Shown: in pieces, positions 16,178 through 24,419 of the stretch
Layout of the letters: every line of letters starts with the position of its first letter
Numbering within the stretch: the first letter of the stretch is position 1
Origin: Microvirga sp. KLBC 81
Lineage (GTDB): Bacteria > Pseudomonadota > Alphaproteobacteria > Rhizobiales > Beijerinckiaceae
Assembly (NCBI RefSeq): GCF_003075415.1
Contig: NZ_QDAH01000055.1
Span: forward strand, 1 to 33,217
Reading direction: 5' to 3'
Length of the DNA stretch: 33,217 bases
Notes under the pieces: generated by a model
Told to the model about the DNA's origin: nothing
Seen by the model: only the letters and a program-made list of their open reading frames with translations
Databases searched by the model: none
Position numbers and translations under genes: made by a program

Positions 16178-18004
16178 ATGAGCGTAGACGATAAGGTTGT
16201 TGAAAGTCTTTCCCTTGCCGGGACTTGGGAATGGGATTTCACCTCAGGTACGGTCACGTGGTCGGATGGGCTGTTCCGCCTCTTAGGCTTAAATCCCCGA
16301 GCGGTTCCTCCCTCCTATGATCTGTTCGTCAGCAGGGTCCATCCTGAGGACCGGGCAAGCGCCGAGGCGACAAGCTTCATGGCCCGGTCGGGGCAAATGC
16401 TTGACGCGGCCTTTCGCATCGTAACACCGGATGGTGCCGAACGGTGGGCGGCGAGCGTGGGAGAGGTCTTCCAAGATGCCGCCGGTCAGCCAGCATGGGC
16501 GGCGGGCGTGCTCATCGATGTCACGGATATCCGCAGGGCCCAGCTCGAGCTGGCAGCCCGAGAGGAGCGCTACCGGGCTCTGGCGACCGCCAACTCACTT
16601 GGACAGTGGCGGGCCAGTCCCGAGGGCGAGATCCTTGAGTGCAATTTCTGGTGTGAGATCACGGGGCAGAGCCCAGAGGAGGCTCAGTGGCTCGGATGGT
16701 TGAACGCCATCCACCCGGATGATGTAGACACGGTATCGGCTATCTGGCTCGATGCCCTGCAACTCGGCAGCAGCACGCAGCTCAGCTATCGGGTTCGTCA
16801 TTGCTCCGGCGAATACCGGTGGATCCTCACAAAAATGGTTCCAATCAGGAATGCGGATGGAAGCATTCGGGAGTGGGTTGGATCCAGTGAGGACATCCAC
16901 GCCAAGCGGGAGGCGGAAGAAGCTCTCAGAGCCAATGAAGAACGCATGCGCCTGGCGCTGGCGGCGGCTCGCATGATCACCTGGGACTATGACCTTGGCA
17001 CGAGTTGTGTTACCCGATCAGCAAATTCTGTCGATGTAACCGGTCTGGGATCAGGCCCTATCGAAGACTTGTGGGCCCGCATGCATCCTGATGATCGCCC
17101 TGTGGCGATGAAAGCACTGCAGGCTGCTAAGACATCAGGCGAACCGCTCCTGGTGCAATGCCGGCTTTACCGATCGGATGGCGGCATCCAGTGGGTTCAT
17201 GCCCAAGCGCAGGTGCTGCGGAACGCCCGTCAGGGATCGACCCGTATCGTTGGAGTCACCGTTGACATTACCTCCCAGAAAGCGGCAGAGGCGCGCTATG
17301 AGGAGGAGAGGATTGCCCACGAGGCAACCAGGAAAGCGTTGCGCGAACTGGAGGCCCAACATCTCGCTCTGACGAAAGCTGCGGGAGACATTGTCTGGTC
17401 ATCCAGTCCGGACGGGCAAGTGACGGATATCCCCGGCTGGCGCGAGTTCACCGGCCAAACGCCAGAGCAGGTGCAAAATTGGGGCTGGCTGAAGGCGGTT
17501 CATCCGGCGGACCGGGAGCGGATTCGTGACAGCATGCAGCGAGTGATCGATGAGCGCTCCGGCACCTTGTTTGATTGCCGGGTGCGGGACAAGGATGGAG
17601 CATACCAGTGGTTCGAGGTCCGGATTGTCCCTGTTCTTGCAGATGATGGCACGGTCCGACACTGGATTGGATCGTGCCAGAGGATCCGAGAAGCGCTGCC
17701 TGTGCCTACCGGAACCTCGATGCCCACGCTTGATGACGTGCGCCGACCTCTTGCCCAAGCCCAGATCTTACCATGGCAGGTCCGAGCCGCTCGAGCCATT
17801 GTCGGGTGGTCTGCGCGCGAACTCGCCGAAGCTGCCGGAGTCTCTCTGTCAACGGTCCGTCGCATTGAAGAGGCGCAAAGCCACGATGCTCGCATGCTTG
17901 CGGCCGTGCGCAGCACCTTGGAGCAGACTGGTGTGGAGTTTCTATCCTCGCCCGACGGGCAAGGCAGCGTCAGGCCTGCCAAACCAAGACAGAACCATCC
18001 TTGA
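16178..18004 (+). CDS. Four-PAS sensor protein ending in an XRE-like helix-turn-helix
   Basis: A 608-residue cytoplasmic protein with no membrane segment. Four PAS domains of the PAS_3 (FxWxxDL/WLxxxHPDD) type lie at about 8-118, 130-243, 253-366 and 396-503; HPEDR, HPDDV, HPDDR and HPADR mark them, and short coiled-coil linkers follow the first and third. Instead of a kinase or cyclase the protein ends, at about 528-590, in a helix-turn-helix: QVRAARAIVGWSARELAEAAG then VSLSTVRRIEEA, continuing to LEQTGVEFL. This is typical of the short XRE-like regulators of Rhizobiales. It looks like a one-component regulator that reads a signal by PAS domains and binds DNA itself. The start ATG has a GGGGG sequence upstream. 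A Crp/Fnr gene lies convergent to it. Confidence 0.85.
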   Translation: MSVDDKVVESLSLAGTWEWDFTSGTVTWSDGLFRLLGLNPRAVPPSYDLFVSRVHPEDRASAEATSFMARSGQMLDAAFRIVTPDGAERWAASVGEVFQDAAGQPAWAAGVLIDVTDIRRAQLELAAREERYRALATANSLGQWRASPEGEILECNFWCEITGQSPEEAQWLGWLNAIHPDDVDTVSAIWLDALQLGSSTQLSYRVRHCSGEYRWILTKMVPIRNADGSIREWVGSSEDIHAKREAEEALRANEERMRLALAAARMITWDYDLGTSCVTRSANSVDVTGLGSGPIEDLWARMHPDDRPVAMKALQAAKTSGEPLLVQCRLYRSDGGIQWVHAQAQVLRNARQGSTRIVGVTVDITSQKAAEARYEEERIAHEATRKALRELEAQHLALTKAAGDIVWSSSPDGQVTDIPGWREFTGQTPEQVQNWGWLKAVHPADRERIRDSMQRVIDERSGTLFDCRVRDKDGAYQWFEVRIVPVLADDGTVRHWIGSCQRIREALPVPTGTSMPTLDDVRRPLAQAQILPWQVRAARAIVGWSARELAEAAGVSLSTVRRIEEAQSHDARMLAAVRSTLEQTGVEFLSSPDGQGSVRPAKPRQNHP

Positions 18005-18194
18005 GACTGCGTTGCCAATTCTGCTGCCGGCAACAAGTTCGGCCCAAGTCGTCAGAACCAAGTCGTCAGTGGAAAAGTCGAGCAGCGTTGTCGAAGGGCA
18101 TAGGCAGCATGAGGAGATATCCTTGGTCTGAAGTAACTTCAAACGCCTGTAGCAAGTCGGGTTTCCCCTGATGGATATAGGGCAATACTGGCCG

Positions 18195-18929
18195 TTAACG
18201 GGACACTCCCGTTCGACCATAGGTGCCAGGCAGTAGCTTCTCGAAGCGGGAACGGATTTTGCCATAGCACTCACACGCTGCCTGTTCGAGACCTGCGCGA
18301 TTGGTCACGACAACACTCCCTCGGCGCTGAACGATCAGACCGCTGTTTTGCAGACTGCGCAGGATGATGCTGACCGTGGAGCGTTGGACACCGAGCATAT
18401 CGGCCAGCGTCTCATGGGTAAGAGGCACAGTCGCCTGATCTATTCGGTCGTGCGTGCTGAGAATCCAGCGACAGCATCGAGCCTCAACCGAGTGGACGGT
18501 ATTGCAAGCCACCGTATGGAACGCCTGGGCAAGCAGCGCCTCGGTATAGGACGAAACGAGCCGCTGAAGGCTTTGACACGTCCGGATCGCCTCGTGCATC
18601 CGCTCCACGGCGATCCGCGAGGCGGTGCCCGGGGTCTGCACCACGTACCGTCCGAGGGCTTCACGGCTGACGAAAGCGCTTAGAAGACCGAACAGCCCCT
18701 CGCGTCCGAACATCGTCACTTCAACCGGACGACCGTCCTCCATGGTCTCGACAAGCGACACAATGGCATCATGCGGGAAATAGGTATAGCGGATGGGCTC
18801 GCCCGCCTCGTAGAGCACTGAGCTTTTTGGCAAGCTCACGATCTCAAGGTACGGCTCAAGATAAGCAAAATCGTCAGGTGCCAGTGCGGCAAGAAATCGG
18901 TTGGTCCGATGGTTTCTGGGATGATCCAT
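18195..18929 (-). CDS. Crp/Fnr family transcriptional regulator
   Basis: A regulator of about 244 residues. A cyclic-nucleotide-binding-like beta-barrel spans about 10-125 (FAYLEPYLEIVSLPKSSVLYEAGEP; IRYTYFPHDAIVSLVETMEDGRPVEV), followed by a dimer helix and a C-terminal winged helix with LTHETLADMLGVQRSTVSIILRSLQNSGLI (about 172-201). No cysteine cluster for an Fe-S centre and no cAMP-contact motif are visible, so the ligand is unknown. The frame is open to 19001; ATG at 18929 begins the family-typical N-terminus, with ATG 18965 as alternative. It lies between the PAS-HTH gene (convergent) and a stand-alone receiver gene (divergent), so it may control either. Confidence 0.85.
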   Translation of the reverse strand: MDHPRNHRTNRFLAALAPDDFAYLEPYLEIVSLPKSSVLYEAGEPIRYTYFPHDAIVSLVETMEDGRPVEVTMFGREGLFGLLSAFVSREALGRYVVQTPGTASRIAVERMHEAIRTCQSLQRLVSSYTEALLAQAFHTVACNTVHSVEARCCRWILSTHDRIDQATVPLTHETLADMLGVQRSTVSIILRSLQNSGLIVQRRGSVVVTNRAGLEQAACECYGKIRSRFEKLLPGTYGRTGVSR

Positions 18930-19393
18930 ATCCGTAGCGAAGCTGCGTCTCCCGGTTGAAGCCATGACCCGCCCACTGTGGCAGCAACGGGGACGAGGCA
19001 ACGAAGGATTGATTTGTGCACTAAGGTTTGGTCAGTCTCGTTATTGTGCTCCTGTTTGCCGTCCTCCTTGAGCCTCTCGGTCGTTCACAAGCGCACGACG
19101 CTCTCCGGGAGAGACAATACGGTTTCCCCCGTCGCGCCCAAGTCAATCTTTGTTTGCACTGAAGCACACGAGAGCAATTTTTGTTCAGGTAATATAGCTA
19201 AGCTGCTACGGTGGGCTGAATGAGCGTTTTTGGTTGGACAGTCATCAACAATTGTAAGGACCAGGCCTTTCAGGGCTGCGGGAACTGTCCCGCAACCGAC
19301 CCCCGTCTTCACATTTCGGAATGGTTACCTACTTTGGTGATAGCAACTAGATACTGCCTCATTGAATGCTGTTGATGCCCCACAAGGAAATTT
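18930..19393. other. Divergent intergenic region between the Crp/Fnr and receiver genes
   Basis: This should hold promoters for both genes. The only clear structure is the hairpin TGCGGGA (19277-19283) / TCCCGCA (19288-19294) with loop ACTG, about 100 nt before the receiver gene; it could be an operator. A forward frame of 81 codons (18978-19223) has non-coding-like composition and is not called. Confidence 0.45.
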
Positions 19394-19945
19394 ATGACTG
19401 AGGATGAAGTCGAGGTCGTTGCCCGCGCCTTCTACTCTGTTTTGGATGCGGCGCGAGGCTGGCAGCGGGAGCCCGAGATGCTCAAGGAGCGGTTCCGGAG
19501 GGATGCCCGCGCCGCCATTGCGACTCTTGATGGGAACCGAATACCGGTCACCAGGAAGGTTCTCGTCGTTGAGGATGACGAAGCTATCCGCGACCTGGCT
19601 GTATTCTATCTCGAGGAGGCCGGCTTCAGCGTCATCACGGCCGCAACCGGAGACGAGGCGGTCGAGCTGTTGCAGGCAGATGCAGCACCCGACGTCCTCT
19701 TCACCGACATCCGAATGCCCGGTCGGGTCGATGGATGGGCCGTGGCGAAAGCATATCGCAAGCGCTTTCCCGGCCTGCCTGTTCTCTATGGAACCCAGTT
19801 CGCCCAAGAGGACGCAGCCGTCGAGGGGGCCAAGATTTTCCCGAAGCCCTACAAGATGTCCCAAGTTGTGTCATATCTCGGCGAATTATTGGCGTCGGGC
19901 GCCATCAAATCCTGTGACACGGGACAGTCGATTGAACCATCGTAA
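19394..19945 (+). CDS. Stand-alone response regulator receiver protein
   Basis: A 183-residue protein. A helical N-terminal extension (1-50) precedes one receiver domain at about 54-168, with the acidic pocket D61/D62, the phospho-acceptor Asp105 in FTDIRMPG, Thr134 in the switch position (LYGTQF) and Lys151 in FPKPY. No output domain follows, so it acts by protein contact or as a phosphate sink. AAGGAA lies shortly before ATG. HWE kinases often signal through such stand-alone receivers, and one (22282-23289) is nearby, but pairing is inference. Dispersed repeat B begins 4 nt after the stop. Confidence 0.88.
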   Translation: MTEDEVEVVARAFYSVLDAARGWQREPEMLKERFRRDARAAIATLDGNRIPVTRKVLVVEDDEAIRDLAVFYLEEAGFSVITAATGDEAVELLQADAAPDVLFTDIRMPGRVDGWAVAKAYRKRFPGLPVLYGTQFAQEDAAVEGAKIFPKPYKMSQVVSYLGELLASGAIKSCDTGQSIEPS

Positions 19946-19948
19946 TAG

Positions 19949-20088
19949 TTAGAGCATCGTGCGGAACCGAAGGTCCGCGTCAGCGAAAAGTGGATCCGGT
20001 TTTCCGCTTTCAACGATGCTCTCATTGAAGGAGAAAGCATCGGATGGGTCCCAAAAGTGCAAATCCACTTTTCACGTCCGAGGCTGTA
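19949..20088 (-). repeat. Dispersed palindromic repeat, copy B (inverted)
   Basis: Reverse-orientation copy of the element at 10568-10708. It begins TTAGAGCATCGTGCGG and ends GTCCGAGGCTGTAG. Shared blocks are GTGGATCCGGTTTTCCGC, AACGATGCTCTC, GGAGAAAGCATCGGA and AAATCCACTTTTCACGTCCG. It lies between the receiver and GAF-EAL genes and may act as a shared terminator region. Confidence 0.85.
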
Positions 20089-20245
20089 GCCGTCCGCTCG
20101 GGGTGAGGGTTTGGACATCATGCGCTTTGAGAGCTGATCCGGAGCATATGCCGAACCGAGTTGCTGACCGGTTCTCGATGGTTCCGCCAAGAAGGACCAC
20201 CCTCGAGGCTACCACGCCTGCTGGCCCCAAGAAGTTGGGCTCTGG

Positions 20246-21496
20246 TCATCGGGGGATCAGCTGAACCGCATTATCGAAGGGCATGGGCCGCCCGAGGAAG
20301 TAGCCCTGGCCCAAGATGACTCCAAGGTCTCGTAGCACGTCAAGTTCCGCAGCCGTCTCAATGCCTTCGGCGATGATTTGGCTTCCGACGTCTTTCGCAA
20401 ACGTGATCAGGGATGAGGCAAGCGCACGCCGCGCGGGGTCCCGGTCGATGTTTCGAGTCAGGCTGGCATCCATCTTGATCACATCCGGCATCAGGCTGAG
20501 GATGTGCTGCAGACTGGCGTAGCCGGCACCTGCATCATCCACAGCAAGCCTGAGGCCGCGGCGCCGGAGTGGCTCGATCGCCTGCCGCAGCTCGGCATAG
20601 TCGGAGATCGACGTGTGTTCGGTGACTTCGAGGACAATTCGTTTGGTGGAGCCGCTGTCGAGTACCGCTGCTAATTCGCGGCTTGCAAGTGCCGTTGGGG
20701 AGACGTTGACTGCCAAGTAAACGTCTGGCGGCAGCAATGGCAGTGCAGCGAGAGCCTTGGCGATCGGGATGGTCTCGAGCTGAACGCCCAATCCGACCTC
20801 TGCGGCCGCTGCAAACCACTCGTTGGGAGGACGGGATCCTGCCTCCGGAAACCGCGCCAGCCCTTCAAAGCCTGCGACTGTATTCTCGTCCAGCTTATAG
20901 ATAGGCTGGTATACGATCGAAATCTGATCATGCTCGATCACCGAGTTGATGCGCGCGATCTCGTCGTCGCGCTCCTGTCTTTCGCTGATGTCTCGGTCGA
21001 GCAGGTGACCTGTCACCTCGGCAAAAGCCCGCATCGTGCGCAGATCTCGTTCGTTTAGGGAATGGTCGGGTGCATAGTTGAAACAGCAGAAGGTGCCGTA
21101 GACCCGGCCGTCCTTGAGCCGGACGGGCACGCTGAGATGTCCGCCGACCGGCAATTGCGTTGTGACCGGCATCGCCATGGTAATGGGGTGCTTCGAGGGA
21201 TCCGGGAGGAGCTGTGGAACGCGCCCGTCAACGATATAGTGACAGTAGCTTTCATCGAGAGGATCGGAGTCGCCAACCTTGATCGGCAACTCTCCTTCGG
21301 ACCCATCGACATAGCGGAATACCCGCCGACCGGCGACGAACTCTGATACGAACGCCACATGCATGCCGAGATGGGCTCGGACCGCATGTAGCACACGAGA
21401 AATGTCGTCAGGGCCTGGGCTCGATAAACCAGAGCCACTTGCCATGATGTAGTTGGCCGCAGTCTGTTGGGTGACGTTCTTCGAAGTGATCTTCAT
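20246..21496 (-). CDS. GAF-EAL c-di-GMP phosphodiesterase
   Basis: A protein of 416 residues. The N-terminal GAF-like sensor spans about 30-165 (HVAFVSEFVAGRRVFRYVDG; LPVGGHLSVPVRLKDGRVYG; FAEVTGHLLDRDI). The EAL domain spans about 180-410 and keeps most catalytic positions: Glu211 in EGL (the EAL motif), Asn264 in NVSP, Glu290 in EVTEH, Asp320/Asp321 in DDAGAGY, Lys341 in KMD, Glu377 in AEGIET and Gln397 in GQGYF. EAL reads EGL and DDFG reads DDAG, so activity is likely but may be weak. It would hydrolyse c-di-GMP under control of a GAF signal. The frame opens at 21625; ATG 21496 is preferred, with 21517 as alternative. No GGDEF domain. Confidence 0.85.
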   Translation of the reverse strand: MKITSKNVTQQTAANYIMASGSGLSSPGPDDISRVLHAVRAHLGMHVAFVSEFVAGRRVFRYVDGSEGELPIKVGDSDPLDESYCHYIVDGRVPQLLPDPSKHPITMAMPVTTQLPVGGHLSVPVRLKDGRVYGTFCCFNYAPDHSLNERDLRTMRAFAEVTGHLLDRDISERQERDDEIARINSVIEHDQISIVYQPIYKLDENTVAGFEGLARFPEAGSRPPNEWFAAAAEVGLGVQLETIPIAKALAALPLLPPDVYLAVNVSPTALASRELAAVLDSGSTKRIVLEVTEHTSISDYAELRQAIEPLRRRGLRLAVDDAGAGYASLQHILSLMPDVIKMDASLTRNIDRDPARRALASSLITFAKDVGSQIIAEGIETAAELDVLRDLGVILGQGYFLGRPMPFDNAVQLIPR

Positions 21497-21877
21497 TGGA
21501 TTACAAAGTTCATCCATGCAGATAAGCTCAGGTCTTCTGAAGCCGGAATGAGCACAGGAGCGAAGTACAAGAGCAGCCTGTCGAAGACAGATTGCCGAAC
21601 TGTAATTATTCCTCAAGCAGAACACACACCACAGCGGCTCGGATCACATCCTGCAAGGAGCAATTCGGCTCCCTTCAGGCTTGGCGCCGCTGCGATATCC
21701 CCGGGAGAGCAGTTTTAACTCTGACGTATGCTATTAGCGGACGTCCGACATTACTTGGTCAGCGGCCTGTAACTGAGTTGGGAACGTTGAGTACAAGTCC
21801 GTTCCGCAGAAGAGTGCGTAAACTCTCGAACGAGATTGAGGGATGCGATCATGCCAAAGCTCTTTCTGTTTGCGGCC

Positions 21878-22188
21878 GGGCTCTGGCGCGACTTCAGATT
21901 GCGGACAGATGGATCCGAGAGCGGTTGGTATCCGCTTATGCGGCGAGTTGCTCAAGCTGCCCAGCGAGCGACGGTGACTGAGTGCCGGCGCATGTCGCCT
22001 GTCCCATTCGCATCCTGTGCACGGTCGCGTGCTCAACCGCGATGCCACGCTCAGCCATCATCTCCTCCAGATTTCGAAGACTGAGACCGATTGATCGAAA
22101 TGCCTGCCTCTGACCATGGATCGCTCCGCCCCTGAGACCTCAGGAACAACAGCTGTAACTCTGAAGCGAAGGGTTTGCGACAGAGCCC
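21878..22188 (-). mobile_element. IS6-family insertion sequence remnant
   Basis: On the reverse strand an IS6-type left end GGGCTCTGTCGCAAA (22188-22174) precedes a broken transposase. At the other side GGGCTCTGGCGCGAC (21878-21892, forward) matches it at 12 of 15 bases in the inverted orientation expected of the right end. The element is about 311 bp, against roughly 800 bp for a full IS6 member. The adjacent 8-bp sequences are not identical, so no target duplication is visible. Nothing in it can transpose by itself. Confidence 0.7.
22014..22117 (-). pseudogene. IS6-family transposase fragment (deleted and frameshifted)
   Basis: ATG at 22117 begins VRGRHFDQS, the usual IS6-type N-terminus (xxGRHFxxx). 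The reading then shifts by one frame to LSLRNLEEMMAERGIAVEHATVHR, the conserved helix-turn-helix segment just after it in the family. The ~10 residues (often ILLCVRWYLAY-like) that normally join them are missing. The catalytic DDE domain is absent. After HR the reverse frame continues without homology to a stop at 21936. Confidence 0.75.
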
Positions 22189-22281
22189 ATCCGTGTCACA
22201 TCGCTCTGAGTTCGAGGCCGGACCCTTCTCTCCCGGCGGATTTGGTCCATCTTGTCTGGATGCATAGTGGATTGGGGTACG

Positions 22282-23289
22282 ATGAGCGATGAAACCCAGA
22301 CTAGAGATGCACTCCGAGCCGAGTTGGCCGATTTGCGCGCCCTGTTCCAGCAGGCTCCCGGCCACATGGCAGTCCTGCGTGGCCCGAACCATGTCTACGC
22401 CTTGGTCAATGACGCCTACCGGCGCATCGTCGGCGATCGCGATCTGATCGGCAAATCGGTGCGCGAGGCGATGTCGGAGCTGGAAGGGCAGGGCTTCTTC
22501 GAGCTGCTCGACCAAGTTTATACGACCGGAAAGCCCTTTGTCGGGCACCAGATGCCGGCCAAAGTCCGGCGGCAGCCGGACGGGCCCATCGAGAAGATCT
22601 TTGTTGATTTTGTGTACCAGCCGATCATCGGGGCGGATGGACAGGTCTCCGGCATCTTTGTCGAAGGCAGCGATGTCACCGCGCGGGTTCGGGCGGCCGA
22701 GTACCAGCAACTGCTGCTGAACGAGCTCAACCACCGGGTCAAGAACACGCTCGCGACGGTGCAATCGATCGTGTCGCAGACACTGCGGAATGCCCCCACG
22801 CCGCCTGAGGCGCGCACCCTGATCGAGCAGCGCATGATCGCCCTGTCGCGCGCTCATGATGTTCTGACCCAGGAGAAGTGGGAGGGGGCGGATCTGCGCG
22901 CGATCACCGCGCAGGCGTTGGCACCATTCCGCGATCCGGAGAATGACCGCTTTCATGTGCGCGGGCCAAGCGTGCGGCTGTCGCCGCGCATGGCGCTCGA
23001 CCTGGCGATGGCGCTGCATGAGCTGGCGACCAATGCCGCCAAGTATGGGGCTCTGTCGACGGCCTCTGGCACGATCGATCTCACCTGGGTGGTGGACCGG
23101 CATTGTGCGCCGCCTCACCTCAAGCTGCGCTGGATGGAGAAAGGTGGCCCGCCGGTTGAGCCGCCGAGCCGCCGCGGCTTCGGCACCCGGCTGATCGAGC
23201 GCAGCCTGGCGCAGGATCTCGGCGGAGAAGCCCGGATCGAGTTTGCCCCGGCGGGGGTCGTTTGCACGGTTGATGCTCCGGTCACCTAG
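22282..23289 (+). CDS. PAS-HWE sensor histidine kinase
   Basis: A cytoplasmic kinase of 335 residues. A PAS domain (about 15-135) is followed by an HWE kinase core: phospho-acceptor His151 in LNELNHRVKNTLATVQSI, the family signature with AHDVL and KWEGADL (191-205), the N box HELATNAAKYGALS (246-259) with Asn251, and the G box RRGFGTRLIE (297-306). HWE kinases are typical of rhizobia and feed stand-alone receivers or general-stress regulators; the partner is unknown. The frame is open from a TTG at 22252, but ATG at 22282 preceded by a GGGG sequence is preferred. The stop codon TAG forms part of the first bases of dispersed repeat C. Confidence 0.9.
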   Translation: MSDETQTRDALRAELADLRALFQQAPGHMAVLRGPNHVYALVNDAYRRIVGDRDLIGKSVREAMSELEGQGFFELLDQVYTTGKPFVGHQMPAKVRRQPDGPIEKIFVDFVYQPIIGADGQVSGIFVEGSDVTARVRAAEYQQLLLNELNHRVKNTLATVQSIVSQTLRNAPTPPEARTLIEQRMIALSRAHDVLTQEKWEGADLRAITAQALAPFRDPENDRFHVRGPSVRLSPRMALDLAMALHELATNAAKYGALSTASGTIDLTWVVDRHCAPPHLKLRWMEKGGPPVEPPSRRGFGTRLIERSLAQDLGGEARIEFAPAGVVCTVDAPVT

Positions 23290-23442
23290 AGCCTCGGACG
23301 TGAAAAGTCGACCTGCACATTTGCGTCCGATGCTCCCTTTCTGGAGGAGCGCATCGTTTTGGGCGGAAAACCGGATCCCCTTTTCGCTGACGCGGCCCTT
23401 CGGGTCGCTGACCCGGACCTCCGGTTCCGCACGAGGCGCTAG
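23286..23442 (+). repeat. Dispersed palindromic repeat, copy C
   Basis: The copy begins CTAGAGCCTCGGACGTGAAA and ends GAGGCGCTAG, in the same orientation as copy A. It contains an extra GGGTCGCTGACCCGG stem not present in A. Its first bases overlap the stop codon of the HWE kinase, so the element supplies that stop. It lies between the kinase and the convergent sitD gene. Confidence 0.85.
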
Positions 23443-23570
23443 GCTACGACTAGGCTGAGCTACGGTCTTGATAGTGCAATTTCACAAATGCCAACGACAA
23501 CGTTGACATGGGTGCGTTGATGCGGATGAGCTCGGGCAGAGGCGGGCATCCCGGAGTGCCAATGCGGCCG

Positions 23571-24419
23571 TCACTCCGCGGCATGGAGCCGGCCACGAAT
23601 GCCGAGCCGATGCTGGCGAATGAACGCCGCAAGGAAGGTGCCGGTCATGACAAGAACGATGGTCGGAGCGGGAGCGCTGTCGACGAAGAAGCTGAGATAG
23701 ACACCGACAAATGCTGCCGCCACGGCGATCAGGGCTGACACGATCAGCATCGTCCCGAACCGTTTGGTCAGGAGAAAGGCCACGGCACCCGGCATGATCA
23801 GGAGGGCGATGGTCAGGATGATGCCGGTCGCGGCCAGGGCACCCACAATCGTCAGAGAGAGCAGGGAAAGAAAGCCGTAGTGCAAGAGCCGCACCGGCAG
23901 TCCCGTGGCCTGGGCCTGCTGCGGATCGAAGGCATGAAGCAGCAGATCACGCCATTTCACCGCAATGACGACCAGGACAATGGCGGCGATGATCCCGCTT
24001 TGAAGCAGGTCCGGCCAGGCCACGCCGAGCATGTCGCCGAAGAGAATGTGGTCGAGATGCACCTCCGTCTCGATCTTGGTGTAAAGCACGATGCCGAGGC
24101 CGAACATGCCGGAGAACACGATGCCCATGACCGTGTCTTCCTTGATGCGACTGTTCTCCTTCAGATAGCCGGTGGCGAGCGCGCACACCATGCCGGCCGC
24201 GAAGGCTCCCACCGCCAGAGGCAGGCCCGCAATATAGGACAGCACAACGCCGGGCAGCACCGCATGCGAGATCGCATCTCCCATGAGCGACCAGCCCTTG
24301 AGCACGAGGAAGCACGACAGCAGCGCCGCCGGCGCCGCGACGAGCATGGCGATGACGAGAGCCTCCCGCATGAACGGAAAAGTGAAGGGCAGGGCAAGCG
24401 TGGCGACCAGGGTGGTCAT
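23571..24419 (-). CDS. sitD: Metal ABC transporter permease, SitD type
   Basis: An ABC-3 family integral membrane protein of 282 residues with about eight hydrophobic segments. It has the family hallmark LMGDAISHAVLPGVV (around residues 45-59) and KENSRIKEDTVMGIVFSGMFGLGIVL. It is the second of two permeases in the operon, which distinguishes Sit/Mnt-type manganese/iron systems from ZnuABC (one permease). It forms the inner-membrane channel with SitC. The ATG shares its bases with the SitC stop (ATGA, 24419-24416), so translation is probably coupled. A larger open frame continues upstream but is a shadow of sitC. The C-terminal tail (RQHRLGIRGRLHAAE) is basic. Confidence 0.85.
   Translation of the reverse strand: MTTLVATLALPFTFPFMREALVIAMLVAAPAALLSCFLVLKGWSLMGDAISHAVLPGVVLSYIAGLPLAVGAFAAGMVCALATGYLKENSRIKEDTVMGIVFSGMFGLGIVLYTKIETEVHLDHILFGDMLGVAWPDLLQSGIIAAIVLVVIAVKWRDLLLHAFDPQQAQATGLPVRLLHYGFLSLLSLTIVGALAATGIILTIALLIMPGAVAFLLTKRFGTMLIVSALIAVAAAFVGVYLSFFVDSAPAPTIVLVMTGTFLAAFIRQHRLGIRGRLHAAE

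Larger units (their letters stand above)
21497..22281. other. Intergenic region with an IS6-family remnant
   Basis: No intact gene was found between the GAF-EAL start and the HWE kinase start. Positions 21878-22188 carry a deletion-derived IS6-type element, listed separately. About 21497-21870 holds only promoter-type AT-rich sequence and short open frames with no recognised product. Confidence 0.5.

Noticed and set aside
22051..23118. Long reverse open frame of 355 codons opposite the HWE kinase
   Set aside because: The forward frame has all kinase boxes; the reverse frame has none and runs through the IS6 remnant.
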